DNA of 38,385 nt from a virus. The notes below the pieces were generated by a model. It was not told where the DNA came from, ran no database searches, and saw only the letters and a program-made list of their open reading frames with translations. Shown here one piece after another: positions 17,379-28,573 of the stretch; position 1 is the first letter of the stretch, and each line of letters begins with the position of its first letter. The translations under genes and the position numbers were made by a program. The stretch lies in IMG/VR virus record IMGVR_UViG_3300042879_002665, positions 1-38,385 of that record; one strand, given 5' to 3'.

Positions 17379-19180
17379 AACACCGTTATGTTATTTGTCT
17401 TAAATGTGATTAGATTATCCAATCCCATATTTACTGCTTTATTTTTAAATTGAATATTCAATGTAGCAAAATTTCTAATCACATCATTTTTTATGTTTAT
17501 AGAACCTTTGTATATTATACAATATCCAAAATCTCCTTCTAATTTTGTTTCTTCTGCTGTTTCATTGTCTATCGCCCACAATTGGAGTGGTAATTTATTA
17601 TTTTTTGAACTATTACTTGTTGGGAATACTCTAATTACAACCTTTCTGTTTGAACTAGACTCATCTCCATAATAATCAAATGGTTCTGAAAGATCTGTAT
17701 ATTGTTGAATCGGAGCATAGAATTCATTACCAAAATTAAAGAAATACTCTTTTCCAGAATTTATAATTTGACGAATATATAAATTAAAATCTTCAAGATT
17801 CAAAATTAATGAATCTATTAGTGCTTGCATATCATTAGTTGCTGCTTGAGTCTTATTCTTAATATAATCTACAAAATCGTAAGAACTAAAATTCAAATTA
17901 AATTGATTAAAAACTGCAAAGTTATTATCAAATAATGACTTTAATAATATTTTTGCTTTTGCTTTATTCTCATTAGTATTTGGAACAGTTGGTCCAATTC
18001 TAAAACTAAAATCTAAAAATAGATTTGTCGAATTTGGTGTTACATATTCTGGAAGAACAGTAATTACACTCTTATCTTTTACATAACCTATAAATTCAGA
18101 TATTTTTTGCTCTGTAAAATCAATATTTGATGTGATAAAAACTCTTCCGTATTTTGGTGGACTTAAATCTTGACCACCAAATACATTAAACTGGGTATCA
18201 TTTTCAAAATAACCAGCTTCTACCAATAGTGCTTTATAATCATTTACTGTGACTGCTCTTTCTTGTGATGCAAACCATTTTGGTGCTAAAAAACGAACAT
18301 TATCTAAATTTGGATTTGACATCCCATCTCTAGATTGTGATATAGTTTCTACACTAACATTTCCATTTAATGCCACATTTTCAAAAATTATCAAACCATT
18401 CGCATCAGATCCGCTGGTTGTTAAATATCTAATGTTTATCTTAGAAACCGTGTCGTCTATAGTTTTACCTAAAGAATTTTTCAATCCAAATCTAATTAAA
18501 AATCCAGTTGATGTTCTTTCCACAAAATATATTTTTTCGTTAACCTGAGAAACATATCCAATATTGGAAACTCTTTTCCATTCTCTAGGTTCATCTTCAG
18601 AAAGATCTGGTAATAATTCTGTTACAGTAACCTTCAATGTGTCAATATCAAAATTAGAATCAACCACTGAAATTATTTGTTCATCTAAATCAAAATTTGG
18701 AAGAGCATCAAATTCCACATATCTGGTTCCTTCGTATATGTAAAATGGATCTGTTACTCCTCCTTCACTTACGATAATATTCTCTATTGCGTAAAAATTA
18801 TATGGAATTCCATCTTCATCCTTTGAAGTGAATATAGTTCCAGCAGTTATTCCAGTGGAGGTATTGGTAGAACCAGAAACTTGAACTAATGCTTTTGAAC
18901 ATTTTCTAGAAGGAACAAAGTATCCAAGAGGTTTACATAGAGATATAACTGAATCTTCTTTTTGTGCGCTATCTAAGAATGCTTCAGCATTTATCATATT
19001 TGCATAATAAGCATAATAAAATGTATTATATGCAAGCATGTCTATGACGGTTTGTATTGCGCTTCCTTCAAAATTATAACCAGCAAAAATTTCTTGAGTC
19101 TTCAAATAATCATTGAGACTTTGCTTTATTTCTGCAAATTCCAATCCGCCTAATGTTTTTGGTGTTCGTTGAGATGTCAT
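17375..19180 (-). CDS. gp6: Baseplate wedge protein gp6 (gpJ-like)
   Basis: 601 residues, close to T4 gp6 (660). The N-terminal block NFEGSAIQTVIDMLAYNTFYYAYYANMINAEAFLDSAQ followed by EDSVISLCKPLGYFVPSRK is the conserved gp6/baseplate-J start (in T4: NYEGSNMSILLDVLSYNT...MFLDTAQLRDSVVSHAKELNY). The central APKWFASQERAVTVNDYKALL and the late FSFRIGPTVPN segments also fit the J-like fold. gp6 dimers form the inner ring that holds the six wedges together and rearranges on contraction. The start overlaps the gp25 stop as TAATG, and its stop overlaps the next ATG, so it is tightly coupled with gp25 and the gp7-like gene. Confidence 0.92.
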   Translation of the reverse strand: MTSQRTPKTLGGLEFAEIKQSLNDYLKTQEIFAGYNFEGSAIQTVIDMLAYNTFYYAYYANMINAEAFLDSAQKEDSVISLCKPLGYFVPSRKCSKALVQVSGSTNTSTGITAGTIFTSKDEDGIPYNFYAIENIIVSEGGVTDPFYIYEGTRYVEFDALPNFDLDEQIISVVDSNFDIDTLKVTVTELLPDLSEDEPREWKRVSNIGYVSQVNEKIYFVERTSTGFLIRFGLKNSLGKTIDDTVSKINIRYLTTSGSDANGLIIFENVALNGNVSVETISQSRDGMSNPNLDNVRFLAPKWFASQERAVTVNDYKALLVEAGYFENDTQFNVFGGQDLSPPKYGRVFITSNIDFTEQKISEFIGYVKDKSVITVLPEYVTPNSTNLFLDFSFRIGPTVPNTNENKAKAKILLKSLFDNNFAVFNQFNLNFSSYDFVDYIKNKTQAATNDMQALIDSLILNLEDFNLYIRQIINSGKEYFFNFGNEFYAPIQQYTDLSEPFDYYGDESSSNRKVVIRVFPTSNSSKNNKLPLQLWAIDNETAEETKLEGDFGYCIIYKGSINIKNDVIRNFATLNIQFKNKAVNMGLDNLITFKTNNITVL

Positions 19181-19569
19181 TATCTTGTCCTTGCTAGTTT
19201 GACTACTAATTCGTCCTTAACTTCAAAAAATGGTATAAAGTATCTCACAACAACACTCAATTCATTTTCACTAGTGTTCAATACTAAAATTTGTGTTAAT
19301 TCTATTCTAGATTCATATTCTTGAATTGTTCCACCTATGCTAGTTTGTAATTGTGAAACAACTTCATATGAATAATTTTCAAAGAGTTTATCATAGATAT
19401 TTCCACCCAATCTATAATTAAATTTTCTCTCCCCATAGTTTGTTAGAATTAAATTCTTAACTGATTGTTTTATAGCATTTAAATTTTTTGTCAAATTAAA
19501 ATCTTCAGTAAATGAATTTTTACTCAAAAAGAAGGGAAGATCGGAATATGAAATTTTTCGTACTAGCAT
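19180..19569 (-). CDS. gp25: Baseplate wedge protein gp25
   Basis: 129 residues, close to T4 gp25 (132). The key segment LILTNYGERKFNYRLGGNIYDKLFE matches the conserved gp25/lysozyme-like wedge motif (usually PGER-x-F...G in T4-like and type VI relatives), with TNYGER here. The C-terminus is a beta pair ending VKLARTR. gp25 binds gp6 and gp53 at the core of the wedge and helps start sheath assembly. The start lies 6 bases after the hub stop, with no clear Shine-Dalgarno, so coupling from the hub gene is likely. The family name gp25-like lysozyme is historical; no catalytic role is expected. Confidence 0.9.
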   Translation of the reverse strand: MLVRKISYSDLPFFLSKNSFTEDFNLTKNLNAIKQSVKNLILTNYGERKFNYRLGGNIYDKLFENYSYEVVSQLQTSIGGTIQEYESRIELTQILVLNTSENELSVVVRYFIPFFEVKDELVVKLARTR

Positions 19570-19574
19570 ATAAA

Positions 19575-22500
19575 TTATTTAGAAAATATTGCCTTTGGTG
19601 TTTTCTCATCATCCAACTTATAGTGTAAACCATCTCTTATCAAAATCAAATCCATAAAGTATGTAAATTCTCCCAACATACTGTGTGAAATTTCTGTTAC
19701 CAACCACCTTCCAGAAATTCTCTTATATTGTTTATCTACCATAGGTTTTGGCATATCGTTTGGTATTATTATTTCAACAACAGAACCTACTTCAACTTTA
19801 GTTGAAGGTGCAACTCTTATCTTTATCTTTTGACAATCAATTTGATTTAGGAATGAACTTCTCTTCAGTGGTAAATCGTGTTCAGTTTCCCAGAATGTGG
19901 AATAAGTTCTAGTATATTGTAAATAGTCTAAGAATTTATCTCCCTGTTCTGGACAATTACAACTACAAGTGGAAGAAGGATTTGACCATTCACACCCCAA
20001 CCATTCCTCCCCAAGTTCTTCTTCGATTAATTTACATTCATTTATTTCTTTATATAATTTATAAAGTTCCAAATATGTTGGTTCCGATTCTGTTGGAATT
20101 TTATTCAATGCTGGACAATTACAATATGGATCAAAGGTGCATCCACCAGCAGAACGAACAATACCATCTGGATTTGCACATTTCAAACCAATATCTTCAC
20201 AGGTTCTTGATCCTCTGGAGAAAACTGTAAATTGCATTGCAAAATTTCGATCAAAGAATTCATAATCAGTATCTACTGGTGGAGTAATCAATCCATATTC
20301 TGTTTCTCCACTCATGTCATACTTCCAAAGATCTTCAGCGAGTATAGGACTATTTCCTGGATTATATAAGGTGTACGATCCAGACAAATAATACATTAGC
20401 GAATCTTTAAAATATCCAGCAAGAGAAGCATTATGTGGATTTATTGTATCCTTACTTTCTTCTGTATTTGTCAAGAAAGCAAGATTTGGAGCATTTGCTT
20501 CAATCATAGCAGTTGCTGTTGGATTTAGTGAAATCCAATCATCAAATTCACTACCATACCATGTTCTCCAATAATTTGCAGAAAGACTGAATATACCTTT
20601 TCCACCAAACAAATCTCTCGCCTTTGTATTCGGCGTTTTGAATATGTTTGCAAATCTAATTGGTATAAAAAGATTTCTTGGTATAAACATAGACCACCAA
20701 GAACGATGTGGTTTTAATTTTCTATAACTATTGGGCAAAACAAACGATCCAACAACAGATGTTCTATACAATGGATCAAATTGTTTCTTGGAACTCATTC
20801 CATAATGATATAAAGATTCTCCCCAGTTCTGGGATTCATTCTCGAAATAATATCCACCACCCATATGGAAGTCCATATCATAACCACCACCATGCAAATC
20901 TTCTTGTGATGCATCATATGCATAATATGGATAATCGGTTTCAAACCCAACTTCAGGCCAAAGATCCATACCATTATAATCCGTGCTCAGATATGGAGTT
21001 TTTGCTAATACTGAACCAGTGTCGTGATTCCACCAATTATAATAATTTCCTTTGTCTATTCCTTGAAGTTTTCTATTCAATGGAATATCATCTTTGATCT
21101 TCTTTACAGCAACATCAAATCCATAAGGATCAATTCCAATTACTGCACTGTTGTATTTAACACCTTGTCTTCCCATTGGACCTGGTGTTAATTGTACAAG
21201 ATATGGCAAGAAGTATTCTGTACCAGCATCACGAATAAATCCATTTGGGAATTCTTGAATTCTATCCAAACCAATTGGACTTGCAAATTCAACTCTGACA
21301 TAGGAAGTAATTTCTTCTTTTTTGATGTTTGGTGGTTTTTGACCATTTGTATTATAGAAATTATAAGTTTGATCAAAATTTTCAGTACCAGTGACATTTA
21401 AATCTGCTTGTGCATTCCCATAATCTTCAAATGATTCTGTGTCGATATTAATTAAATTTTCAATATCATTACTTCCAATGTGAATTACACCAGTTTCAAC
21501 ATATTCACTGCCTCTAAATTTTGGTGGATAATCTCCACCAAAATCTGCACCATCGATGAATGATTCTGGATCATCAGTATTATCTGCATCTTCATAACCA
21601 TACCAACCATGTGATTCTCTTGAAGTTATGAATGCGTTACCATTTGTAGTATAACCTTGATTATAATATGGATGGAATGTGCTGCCTTCATCATTGTTGA
21701 AGAACACATTATAAACCCATTCTCCTGCTGAAGCACCAGTTATGCCTTTAGACTTAGCAAATATCTCATATCTGCTACCTCTTATTTCTTTTCTGGTAAC
21801 TGATTTGATGTTGTAAAGCGAAAGCGGAGAACCAATTGTTGTTTTTCCTAGTTCTTCATTCTTGAAAATATTTTCACCAGGTTTTTTAGAAAAGAAGAAT
21901 GCATTTCTATTATACCATTCAGTATAATGATCTGACCATGTTTGCTCATAGTCTTGTATCATGTTTTGTAGTGAAACTATTAATTGTCTTTCAACACGCA
22001 ACAATTGTATTTCTGCTAAACAGTTTCTTCTCAAAGACTCTATTGCTATTGAACTTAAACAAGTTGTATTATAGCATCCACCAAGTTCTAAACAACTTTG
22101 TGTTGTTTCTCTAATAGATTGATCTACTATTCCAGGAATTAAACCACTTTCTGTTCCATAATCATAAAATGACCAATCTCCTTGAACTCCACTCTCATCC
22201 CAAAGATAAGGTGCAGCATATAAGTAAATTTGACTAAATTGTGCTGCATAGTTCTTGGTTGTGTGTTTAATATAACCACGAACCACAGGATCGATGGAAC
22301 ACTGTCGGAAACAAGTTGTTCCTATCTTTTTGATATCCTTTTCAGTTGGTAATGCTGATGGGCCAGTTGGACCTGTTGGACCTGTTGGACCTGTTGGGCC
22401 TCTTGGTCCTGGTGGTCCTGGTGGTCCTGGAGGTCCAGGTGGTCCTGGAGGTCCAGGTGGGCCTGCAGGCCCTGGTGGGCCTTCTGGCCCTGGAGGTCCA

Positions 22501-24881
22501 AGACCAATACATGCGGCAATGCAATCATCGCGATTACTAAATCCGAAATTACTACCAGGAACAAAAACACAATCTTCGTTTCCAGCACCAGATTGACAAA
22601 ACCAACTACCAAAATCTGGACATCCAGCATTACATTCATCTATATTATTGTAAAATGGTTGATCAACACCACAACCAGATGTAGTTACCTGACAACCTTG
22701 TGGGGTGCAGCAATATCCAATTCCAAATCCAGAACGATTTGTAAATGTAAATGATTGATTTTGTGCAGTACATGGTGCTTCAATTTCAAAAACAACTTGA
22801 CCCACACCTTTTCCAATGGGAATAGAAGTGTGTGGTATCATTCCAAATTCATACTGCGAAATAGGCCAATCTGTAACTACTTCTCCAGGAATCGCATCTC
22901 CAACAAATTTATAACCCTGAAGAAGATCAATAGGTCTTTCTACTGGAGCAGTTATTCCTCTCTGTGGATCTCCATCTCCTACTTTAGTAATCAAAGTTGC
23001 AGTAAAAACAGCATCTGCATTTTGTTTGTAAATTGCAGATCTTTGATTTACGAATCCTAATAAATCAGTAATTCTAGTGTCAATTTGATCTAAAAGTATT
23101 TGATATTGATTATTTGCTCTTTGTATTACATGTGTGATATAAGCAGTCGGTGGAGTTGGTCCTATTAGATTAAAAAACTGACCTATAGTTTTATTATATG
23201 GATCTTTTGTGAGATCATATGATTGTGTTAGACCACGCTCATTGAAAGTATTTCCAGCATCATAATTTAAAAGATCTGTAAACGATCCTGCTGCAACCAA
23301 CTTATATGATTGGTCAAAATCGGCAAACATTCCTGTTGGACCAAATAGTAAATTGTATGTTGCACCACCAATTGGTCCTGGATTTGTTATCAGAGCAACA
23401 TCAGCAGTAGAACCCAGAGCACCATTTTCATGGCAACAAACTGTACATCTATATACTTCCCATTTTCTCTTTATATTTTTCTTGCGAGAATATTCATCCC
23501 TCTTCTTCATCAAAGGTTTGCGAATTTTCTCATGTATTGTTTTAAATGTGGTAAATTTTAAATTTGTCAAATCATATTGTGGTTGCCATACTTTAGAATT
23601 CCACGGTCCACTAAATGTGTTTCCATAAACATCCCATTGACCACCATGAACTTTTCCTTGGAAGAATGGAGTGTTTGCATAATTTTCATTATAATAACCA
23701 TATATTTGATCGTCCATTCTTGTCGATGGTTTTATGTTATTTTTTGGTGTAAATCCATCAGCAAGTAATTCTTTATCCTTCTTTGTTATTAATGGATATT
23801 TTTCGATTAATGGTTCTTTTTCTGGATCGTATTCATATACTACTTGTTTTTCTTCCATTGCATCATAGTGATTTGTAAAATCTGCATATGGATTTTTCCA
23901 ATTTGGTTCAATTCTTACATATCCACCAGCAAGAGAATTTTTATCTAATAATTTGTCGATATTATATTCATTTATTACTTGAAACTCTAAAATTCTATTT
24001 GGATTTACTTCATCGAAAGTAGTAATAAATCCATCAACTGGATCTATTTTTTTATCATTTGGTTTTGTTAATTTTGAAAGATCTCTAAAATTCCAACCAT
24101 TGCGGTCATGCCAACAAAAATAATAAGGATTGTTTTCTGAATTTGAAGCATACGAAGCTAAATATGTTAAAAGATCATTTACACGAATTTGTCCCTTGCG
24201 CTTCATCCAGGGATATGCAATGTGATCTTTCTTTAACCAAACACCATTTTTAGTTTCATCAATTTTATATACAGTAAAATTAAACTGTTTAAATATATTA
24301 TTGATTAAACCTTCTTTTTCATCCTTTGCTGCAATAAGACCAACATAATCTTCTGTATCCTCTAATATTGTTTTATTATAATTTGGTAGGAATATTTCAG
24401 AACTTATAAAGTATAGTCTCTTTAAAGAAAATATTTCATTTAATTGATTAACTTCGGATGTATATGCCTCATCTGTTATGATTTTAGAATCATATACATG
24501 AAATTTAAAATTTACAACTTTATCTTCACTCTTTCCATGTCCTGGAATTTTTATTTTTGCAAGTATTTGTTCTTTTCCAGTAAATGCAAATTCGTCTGCC
24601 CAATTTCTATAATCCTTAAATACTAAAGTACCATAAATGCATCCATCAGTCATGGATTCATTGATATTCATATTTAAATATGGAGTATCAATAGTTTGTT
24701 GAGCAGAATCTGCCTTCCAAGGTAACAACTTAAAAGATATAACCTTTCCATCAACTTCTTTAGTTAATGTCAATTCTTCCAAAAATCCACTTGTTGGATT
24801 TACTGGAGTGATGTTAGTATTTTTATCATCACCTGTTGATAATATATTTTGAAGTGTTTTAAATTCTGATTCTTCTGCCAT
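19575..24881 (-). CDS. Giant gp27-like baseplate hub protein with internal collagen/Cys insertion
   Basis: 1768 residues against 391 for T4 gp27. The N-terminal 300 residues ([21 protein letters not shown] ... [10 protein letters not shown] ... [15 protein letters not shown]) and the last 120 ([20 protein letters not shown] ... [19 protein letters not shown]) have the pattern of T4-like hub proteins, so both ends look like one hub fold split by a very large insertion. The insertion holds a Cys-rich segment (about 700-790; [20 protein letters not shown]), a run of about 16 collagen triplets ([17 protein letters not shown]; about 793-839), helical and beta regions, and a second Cys cluster near 1600 ([16 protein letters not shown]). 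ATG 24881 overlaps the gp53 stop (TAATG). It sits where T4 has gene 5. I see no lysozyme motif. Confidence 0.78.
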   Translation of the reverse strand: MAEESEFKTLQNILSTGDDKNTNITPVNPTSGFLEELTLTKEVDGKVISFKLLPWKADSAQQTIDTPYLNMNINESMTDGCIYGTLVFKDYRNWADEFAFTGKEQILAKIKIPGHGKSEDKVVNFKFHVYDSKIITDEAYTSEVNQLNEIFSLKRLYFISSEIFLPNYNKTILEDTEDYVGLIAAKDEKEGLINNIFKQFNFTVYKIDETKNGVWLKKDHIAYPWMKRKGQIRVNDLLTYLASYASNSENNPYYFCWHDRNGWNFRDLSKLTKPNDKKIDPVDGFITTFDEVNPNRILEFQVINEYNIDKLLDKNSLAGGYVRIEPNWKNPYADFTNHYDAMEEKQVVYEYDPEKEPLIEKYPLITKKDKELLADGFTPKNNIKPSTRMDDQIYGYYNENYANTPFFQGKVHGGQWDVYGNTFSGPWNSKVWQPQYDLTNLKFTTFKTIHEKIRKPLMKKRDEYSRKKNIKRKWEVYRCTVCCHENGALGSTADVALITNPGPIGGATYNLLFGPTGMFADFDQSYKLVAAGSFTDLLNYDAGNTFNERGLTQSYDLTKDPYNKTIGQFFNLIGPTPPTAYITHVIQRANNQYQILLDQIDTRITDLLGFVNQRSAIYKQNADAVFTATLITKVGDGDPQRGITAPVERPIDLLQGYKFVGDAIPGEVVTDWPISQYEFGMIPHTSIPIGKGVGQVVFEIEAPCTAQNQSFTFTNRSGFGIGYCCTPQGCQVTTSGCGVDQPFYNNIDECNAGCPDFGSWFCQSGAGNEDCVFVPGSNFGFSNRDDCIAACIGLGPPGPEGPPGPAGPPGPPGPPGPPGPPGPPGPRGPTGPTGPTGPTGPSALPTEKDIKKIGTTCFRQCSIDPVVRGYIKHTTKNYAAQFSQIYLYAAPYLWDESGVQGDWSFYDYGTESGLIPGIVDQSIRETTQSCLELGGCYNTTCLSSIAIESLRRNCLAEIQLLRVERQLIVSLQNMIQDYEQTWSDHYTEWYNRNAFFFSKKPGENIFKNEELGKTTIGSPLSLYNIKSVTRKEIRGSRYEIFAKSKGITGASAGEWVYNVFFNNDEGSTFHPYYNQGYTTNGNAFITSRESHGWYGYEDADNTDDPESFIDGADFGGDYPPKFRGSEYVETGVIHIGSNDIENLINIDTESFEDYGNAQADLNVTGTENFDQTYNFYNTNGQKPPNIKKEEITSYVRVEFASPIGLDRIQEFPNGFIRDAGTEYFLPYLVQLTPGPMGRQGVKYNSAVIGIDPYGFDVAVKKIKDDIPLNRKLQGIDKGNYYNWWNHDTGSVLAKTPYLSTDYNGMDLWPEVGFETDYPYYAYDASQEDLHGGGYDMDFHMGGGYYFENESQNWGESLYHYGMSSKKQFDPLYRTSVVGSFVLPNSYRKLKPHRSWWSMFIPRNLFIPIRFANIFKTPNTKARDLFGGKGIFSLSANYWRTWYGSEFDDWISLNPTATAMIEANAPNLAFLTNTEESKDTINPHNASLAGYFKDSLMYYLSGSYTLYNPGNSPILAEDLWKYDMSGETEYGLITPPVDTDYEFFDRNFAMQFTVFSRGSRTCEDIGLKCANPDGIVRSAGGCTFDPYCNCPALNKIPTESEPTYLELYKLYKEINECKLIEEELGEEWLGCEWSNPSSTCSCNCPEQGDKFLDYLQYTRTYSTFWETEHDLPLKRSSFLNQIDCQKIKIRVAPSTKVEVGSVVEIIIPNDMPKPMVDKQYKRISGRWLVTEISHSMLGEFTYFMDLILIRDGLHYKLDDEKTPKAIFSK
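22364..22502. repeat. Collagen-triplet coding repeat inside the hub gene
   Basis: Nine-base periodic DNA (plus strand GGTCCTGGT and GGACCTGTT units) encoding, on the minus strand, GPPGPP triplets and then GPTGPT triplets. It is GC-rich within an AT-rich gene. The Pro and Thr codons of the GPT units are CCA and ACA, which match the anticodons of the phage tRNA-Pro (TGG) and tRNA-Thr (TGT). Confidence 0.9.
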
Positions 24882-25834
24882 TATAATTCTATCCTATAAA
24901 TTCTGCCTACCGAATTCTCACTTATTGCAGTCTGTATTGCTGCTAAAACCGATGGGACATATTCTGGTTTTAGTATTTTTATTCTTTGTTTTTTCAAATA
25001 TTCATCATATACTGTTTTTTGCTTTTCTTTCTTAAACACTCCAGTAAGTTCTTCCATATCTCCAACATTTGATGAATATGCAAATAAGACTGTTCTTGCA
25101 AAATTATCCTCAGTTACATCTGCTGGATCAGTATTCAAATATAGGGTATCTGTTTGTATTCCTACTTGCACATTTGATAATTTTTTATAAGGATCAATTA
25201 CTACATTATTGCTATTGTAGAAATAATCTATACTTTTGCCATATGGTTCTACATAATACAGCAAAGTATAATTTACCAATAAAGGATCTGCATCTCCATT
25301 TAAAAATTGAATTGGTTTTACTGTGCCATTACTAGAATCTTGTCTTGCAAACAATACTGTATCGTTGAATGTAAATCCACCGAATCCACATATACCTCGT
25401 ATGATTCTTAATTTTTCATCAAATGATTGAACTACAGCATATACGGAAGAATCAATAGTAATTGCTCCAGTTTCTCCAGTAGATCCAACTTTAACCATTA
25501 TATCACCAGAAATAATGTCTGGTAATGCTGCTATGTAATATGCAGTTCCACCATAATCACGATTTAGTTCTCGCAAAAAAGTTTCAGAATCTGAATACCA
25601 TTCTCTTTTTAAATCTGCAATATTATTTGTCAGTAAAACCAACCAAGATAATTCAGTATCTGCATAAAATTTTGTTGCAACATGTTCTGGACTTTCACCA
25701 TCCTGGATATAGTAATCCATAAAAGCAAAATTATTATCTGTGTTTATGAATGCTATATTTTTAAATATATCAACTAGTGTGATAGATTTATTTTTAATAA
25801 TGTAATCTATAGATGGATAATCTTTAAATAGCAT
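24881..25834 (-). CDS. gp53: Baseplate wedge protein gp53
   Basis: 317 residues against 196 in T4. Start [29 protein letters not shown] and then [34 protein letters not shown]...W align by eye with T4 gp53 (MLFTFFDPIEY...TDIFRNY...TYYIKGSPRPEELANAIYGNPQLYWVLLMCND). The C-terminal part ([37 protein letters not shown]) also matches the family. The middle has an added beta-rich segment of about 120 residues. gp53 joins neighbouring wedges into the six-fold baseplate. Spacing to the gp48-like stop is short, and the upstream sequence AGGAATAAATATTAAT supplies a weak ribosome site. Confidence 0.88.
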   Translation of the reverse strand: MLFKDYPSIDYIIKNKSITLVDIFKNIAFINTDNNFAFMDYYIQDGESPEHVATKFYADTELSWLVLLTNNIADLKREWYSDSETFLRELNRDYGGTAYYIAALPDIISGDIMVKVGSTGETGAITIDSSVYAVVQSFDEKLRIIRGICGFGGFTFNDTVLFARQDSSNGTVKPIQFLNGDADPLLVNYTLLYYVEPYGKSIDYFYNSNNVVIDPYKKLSNVQVGIQTDTLYLNTDPADVTEDNFARTVLFAYSSNVGDMEELTGVFKKEKQKTVYDEYLKKQRIKILKPEYVPSVLAAIQTAISENSVGRIYRIEL

Positions 25835-25848
25835 ATTAATATTTATTC

Positions 25849-26754
25849 CTAAAATCCAGTGCGAACTAGTGGATTAGTAAATCCACCAGTGGTGATTACT
25901 CCAGAACGATTTAGAATTGTAATTGATGTATTTTGAAGAGGACTTACGGATCTAAATGCTGGTTCCAATTCTCTAAATAGTAATGTCAAAGAATATGCCA
26001 CTGGTTTAAATTTTCCTTTAGTTGAAAATGCAGCAAGCGTATTTGTATCCAGTGCTTGTTTTCTAACCTTTGTTTGAGTTAAAACACTGATCTGCATTGA
26101 ACCAGACCAATCGGGATCCAAATCTAAAGAATCTGCTGGTCCAATTCCAAATATCCACAAAGGAGGATGAAAATACCTAAGTGCAGAAATATTTCCAAAA
26201 CCAATTGCAGATGGAAGACATAAAGCTTCAAATGATCTAGTAATTTCTCCTGCTGCTTCTGAATCCTCAGAACTTAAGCATGGTAAGTATAATCTTATTT
26301 CATAATTTCTAACAGAACCACTACCTTCGTATGTCAAATCATTTGCATCTGCGGAAGAAAGTGTTCTATTATAACCAAATTGATTTGCTGTTAGTGCATC
26401 AGTAACTGCATCCGCCATCTGATATATTTCTCCAGCACCCCAAACACTCCAATTTATAGCTGTTCCTGATTTATACAAAGGTGGTAGTAAATCAGCAGCA
26501 GCAGTGGGTTGGTTTGTATACTTTAAACTGGTAGATGTTTCAAAATTTGCTGGTGCTGGAACCATTATTTTTGTTTTTAAATTAGTCAGGGTTGGAATGT
26601 GAACACCACCCTGAGTTCTGGTTTTTATAGAAGCTCTACCAGCAGCAGAACTGTTGTACTCATAACAAAAAAACTTCATCCAGAGTGGAATTTCATATCT
26701 TGAAGGTCCAGCTGGATAAATAATATGTCTTGTTGTTTCTGTTACACCAGCCAT
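25849..26754 (-). CDS. gp48: Baseplate tail-tube cap/initiator protein, gp48-like
   Basis: 301 residues against 364 for T4 gp48. It has a Ser/Ala-rich middle and a C-terminal KFKPVAYSLTLLFRELEPAFRS that parallels the TFTLEITMREI end of T4 gp48. The RYEIPLWMKFFCYEY opening fits this family in marine T4-like phages. Its ATG is preceded by AGGAG at good spacing. It is the first gene of the leftward baseplate operon and stands back to back with gp4, only 22 bases away. In T4, gp48 and gp54 cap the baseplate hub and nucleate the tail tube. gp54 is the alternative name. Confidence 0.62.
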   Translation of the reverse strand: MAGVTETTRHIIYPAGPSRYEIPLWMKFFCYEYNSSAAGRASIKTRTQGGVHIPTLTNLKTKIMVPAPANFETSTSLKYTNQPTAAADLLPPLYKSGTAINWSVWGAGEIYQMADAVTDALTANQFGYNRTLSSADANDLTYEGSGSVRNYEIRLYLPCLSSEDSEAAGEITRSFEALCLPSAIGFGNISALRYFHPPLWIFGIGPADSLDLDPDWSGSMQISVLTQTKVRKQALDTNTLAAFSTKGKFKPVAYSLTLLFRELEPAFRSVSPLQNTSITILNRSGVITTGGFTNPLVRTGF

Positions 26755-26776
26755 GAATTCTCCTAAATAATATTAA

Positions 26777-27220
26777 ATGGCATATAAAACTAAGTATTTT
26801 CCAAAAAATCCTACAAAATATATAGGTAACATAAATTCAATTAATTGTAGATCTCTTTGGGAAAGAAAATTTTGCAAATTTTTAGATATGAATGAAAATA
26901 TTATTAGATGGTCATTTGAGACTTTGAAAATACCATATGTATCACCTATAGATAATAATGTTCATATTTATTATCCAGATTTCATAGTAGAAAAGAAAAA
27001 TAAAAAAGGTGAGATTGAGACTATGGTTGTCGAAATTAAACCAGAAAAACAAACAAGAAAACCTACAGGTAAGAGAAAATCTAAAAAAAGTTTACTTAAT
27101 GAAAATATCACATATTCTGTGAACCTCAAGAAGTGGGAAGCAGCAAAAGAGTTTTGTGATAAACATGCATGGAAATTTGTTATAATAACAGAGAAAGAAT
27201 TATTCGATGCCAATAAGTAA
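26777..27220 (+). CDS. gp4: Head completion nuclease gp4
   Basis: 147 residues, close to T4 gp4 (150). Conserved layout: YIGNINSINCRSLWERKFCKFLDMN, IIRWSFETLKIPY, HIYYPDF, then VVEIKPEKQTRKP and SVNLKKWEAAKEFCDKHAW. The residues E (in WER), D (in YPDF) and E-x-K (in VEIKP) form the PD-(D/E)XK/TnsA-like nuclease site. In T4 the gp4/gp50 product finishes DNA-filled heads so that tails can join. It opens the rightward unit and overlaps the next gene by 14 bases. No strong Shine-Dalgarno is present before its ATG, and the divergent gap to gp48 is only 22 bases. Confidence 0.92.
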   Translation: MAYKTKYFPKNPTKYIGNINSINCRSLWERKFCKFLDMNENIIRWSFETLKIPYVSPIDNNVHIYYPDFIVEKKNKKGEIETMVVEIKPEKQTRKPTGKRKSKKSLLNENITYSVNLKKWEAAKEFCDKHAWKFVIITEKELFDANK

Positions 27221-27872
27221 CACAATAACAGAATTTAGACAAAATGTGCTAAAAAAGGGTGGTCCCCAATTAGCATCTTTTTATAAAATGGTAATGAGTA
27301 CTGGCACAGATTCTGTAACTGTTTATCCACAATCTGTAGTTTTACCTGGAAGATCGTTTTCGTTTTTTGAACATGATATTTGGGGTCCAGTTAGAAGAGT
27401 TCCATACAAGAGATTGTATACAACATGTAATGTCACTTTCATAATATATCAAGATTGGTCTGAAAAAGTATTCATAGAAAACTGGATGAATAAAATTGTA
27501 GTCTCCAATCCATATAGAGGAATAACACCAAGAGATATAGAAAAATCAACCCCAGGGTTGGGACAGGGAGAAAATACTCCTGGATTCTTTAATGGTTTTC
27601 TTGGAAGTGGTGGAAATGACGCTCCAGATGCAAACTTTGGAGAAGGTATATTTGATGAATGGATTGATTACTCTGCTGCTGGAACAGTAACAATAGATTT
27701 TTTAAATTCACAAGACAGATCAAAGGTCAATCATTCAATTGATCTTTATGAAGCATTTCCATCAACAATAAGTCAAGTATCAATGGGTTCGGATGCCACG
27801 GGGTATCCGTCATTTACAGTAGGATTTCAGTTTAGAAGTTATGCAGTTTACGGAGGTGGAGGAATTCCATGA
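27207..27872 (+). CDS. Tail-tube family protein (gp19/gp54-like)
   Basis: 221 residues. LPGRSFSFFEHDIWGPVRRVPYKRLYTTCNVTFIIYQDW followed by VFIENWMNKIV is the pattern of the T4 gp19 tail-tube family, as is the C-terminal TVGFQFRSYAVY. T4 gp19 has 163 residues; gp54, which starts the tube on the baseplate, is larger and belongs to the same fold family. Because it sits among baseplate and hub genes rather than beside sheath and portal genes, I lean to a gp54-like tube initiator, but it may be the tube protein itself. The start overlaps gp4 and the stop overlaps the gp26 ATG as ATGA. Confidence 0.75.
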   Translation: MPISNTITEFRQNVLKKGGPQLASFYKMVMSTGTDSVTVYPQSVVLPGRSFSFFEHDIWGPVRRVPYKRLYTTCNVTFIIYQDWSEKVFIENWMNKIVVSNPYRGITPRDIEKSTPGLGQGENTPGFFNGFLGSGGNDAPDANFGEGIFDEWIDYSAAGTVTIDFLNSQDRSKVNHSIDLYEAFPSTISQVSMGSDATGYPSFTVGFQFRSYAVYGGGGIP

Positions 27873-28573
27873 AATCGTTAATAGATAATATGATTAGAAG
27901 TTTGCCAAAATATAATGTAAAACAACCATCTACAAAAAAGACAATTACTTTCAGACCATTCGTTGTTCGAGAAGAAAAGACATTATACATGTCTAATGAA
28001 ACTGGAACCCATGAGGACTTTTTATCAACTCTTGGAAATGTAATAGACTCTTGTTTTGAATTAAAAACTGAAGCAAAAAATTTACCAATATTTGATATTG
28101 AATATTTTTTCTTAAAACTTCGTTGTAAATCTTTGGGAGAATTTGCAAATCCAACAATTATTTGTCCATATACTGGAGAAAAAATTAAAATAGAATTAAA
28201 TCTAGACGAAATTGAACCTTCATATTCTAAAGATCATACTAATGAAATAAAATTAGATGGATCAATTAAAATAAAAATGAAATATCCAACTTTAGAATAT
28301 TTCATAGAGGCAGAAAGAAATATAAAAGACTATTATGAATTAATAATAGATTGTATCGAAAGTATCGAAACCAAAGACGAATTAATCGAAAGTAAAAATA
28401 CATCCAGGGATCAAATTCAAGAATTTGTTGATGTTTTGAAGAAAGATCAATTTGAAAAATTAATATCTTTCATCAAAACTATGCCAAGAATTGAAAAGAA
28501 AATAGAGTATACAACAACGGACGGTAAAACTAGAGAAATTTTATTGAAAGGAATCAAAGATTTTTTTCTATAG
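27869..28573 (+). CDS. gp26: Baseplate hub assembly protein gp26 / tail chaperone
   Basis: 234 residues against 208 for T4 gp26. The conserved parts of the T4 gp26 family are present: TFRPFVVREEKTLYMSNE, IDSCFELKTEA, LPIFDIEYFFLKLRCKSLGEF and CPYTGEKI. The C-terminal half is acidic and helical. ATG 27869 overlaps the preceding stop (ATGA). The last sense codons run over seven consecutive T residues (28561-28567), a T-TTT-TTT slippery heptamer, and the stop follows two codons later. A -1 shift would join the protein to a 67-residue extension (see the next entry), giving 300 residues. In siphophages, tail chaperones are made as G and frameshifted G-T forms from a similar arrangement. Confidence 0.85.
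   Translation: MKSLIDNMIRSLPKYNVKQPSTKKTITFRPFVVREEKTLYMSNETGTHEDFLSTLGNVIDSCFELKTEAKNLPIFDIEYFFLKLRCKSLGEFANPTIICPYTGEKIKIELNLDEIEPSYSKDHTNEIKLDGSIKIKMKYPTLEYFIEAERNIKDYYELIIDCIESIETKDELIESKNTSRDQIQEFVDVLKKDQFEKLISFIKTMPRIEKKIEYTTTDGKTREILLKGIKDFFL

Noticed and set aside
19561-19580. Late promoter before gp25 (CTAAATAAT similarity to the 26765 region)
   Set aside because: The similarity is produced by the hub stop codon context and lacks the full TATAAATA box.
22294-22596. Plus-strand GPGG-repeat frame opposite the hub collagen run
   Set aside because: Antisense of nine-base periodic DNA; no ribosome site and it lies wholly inside the hub gene.
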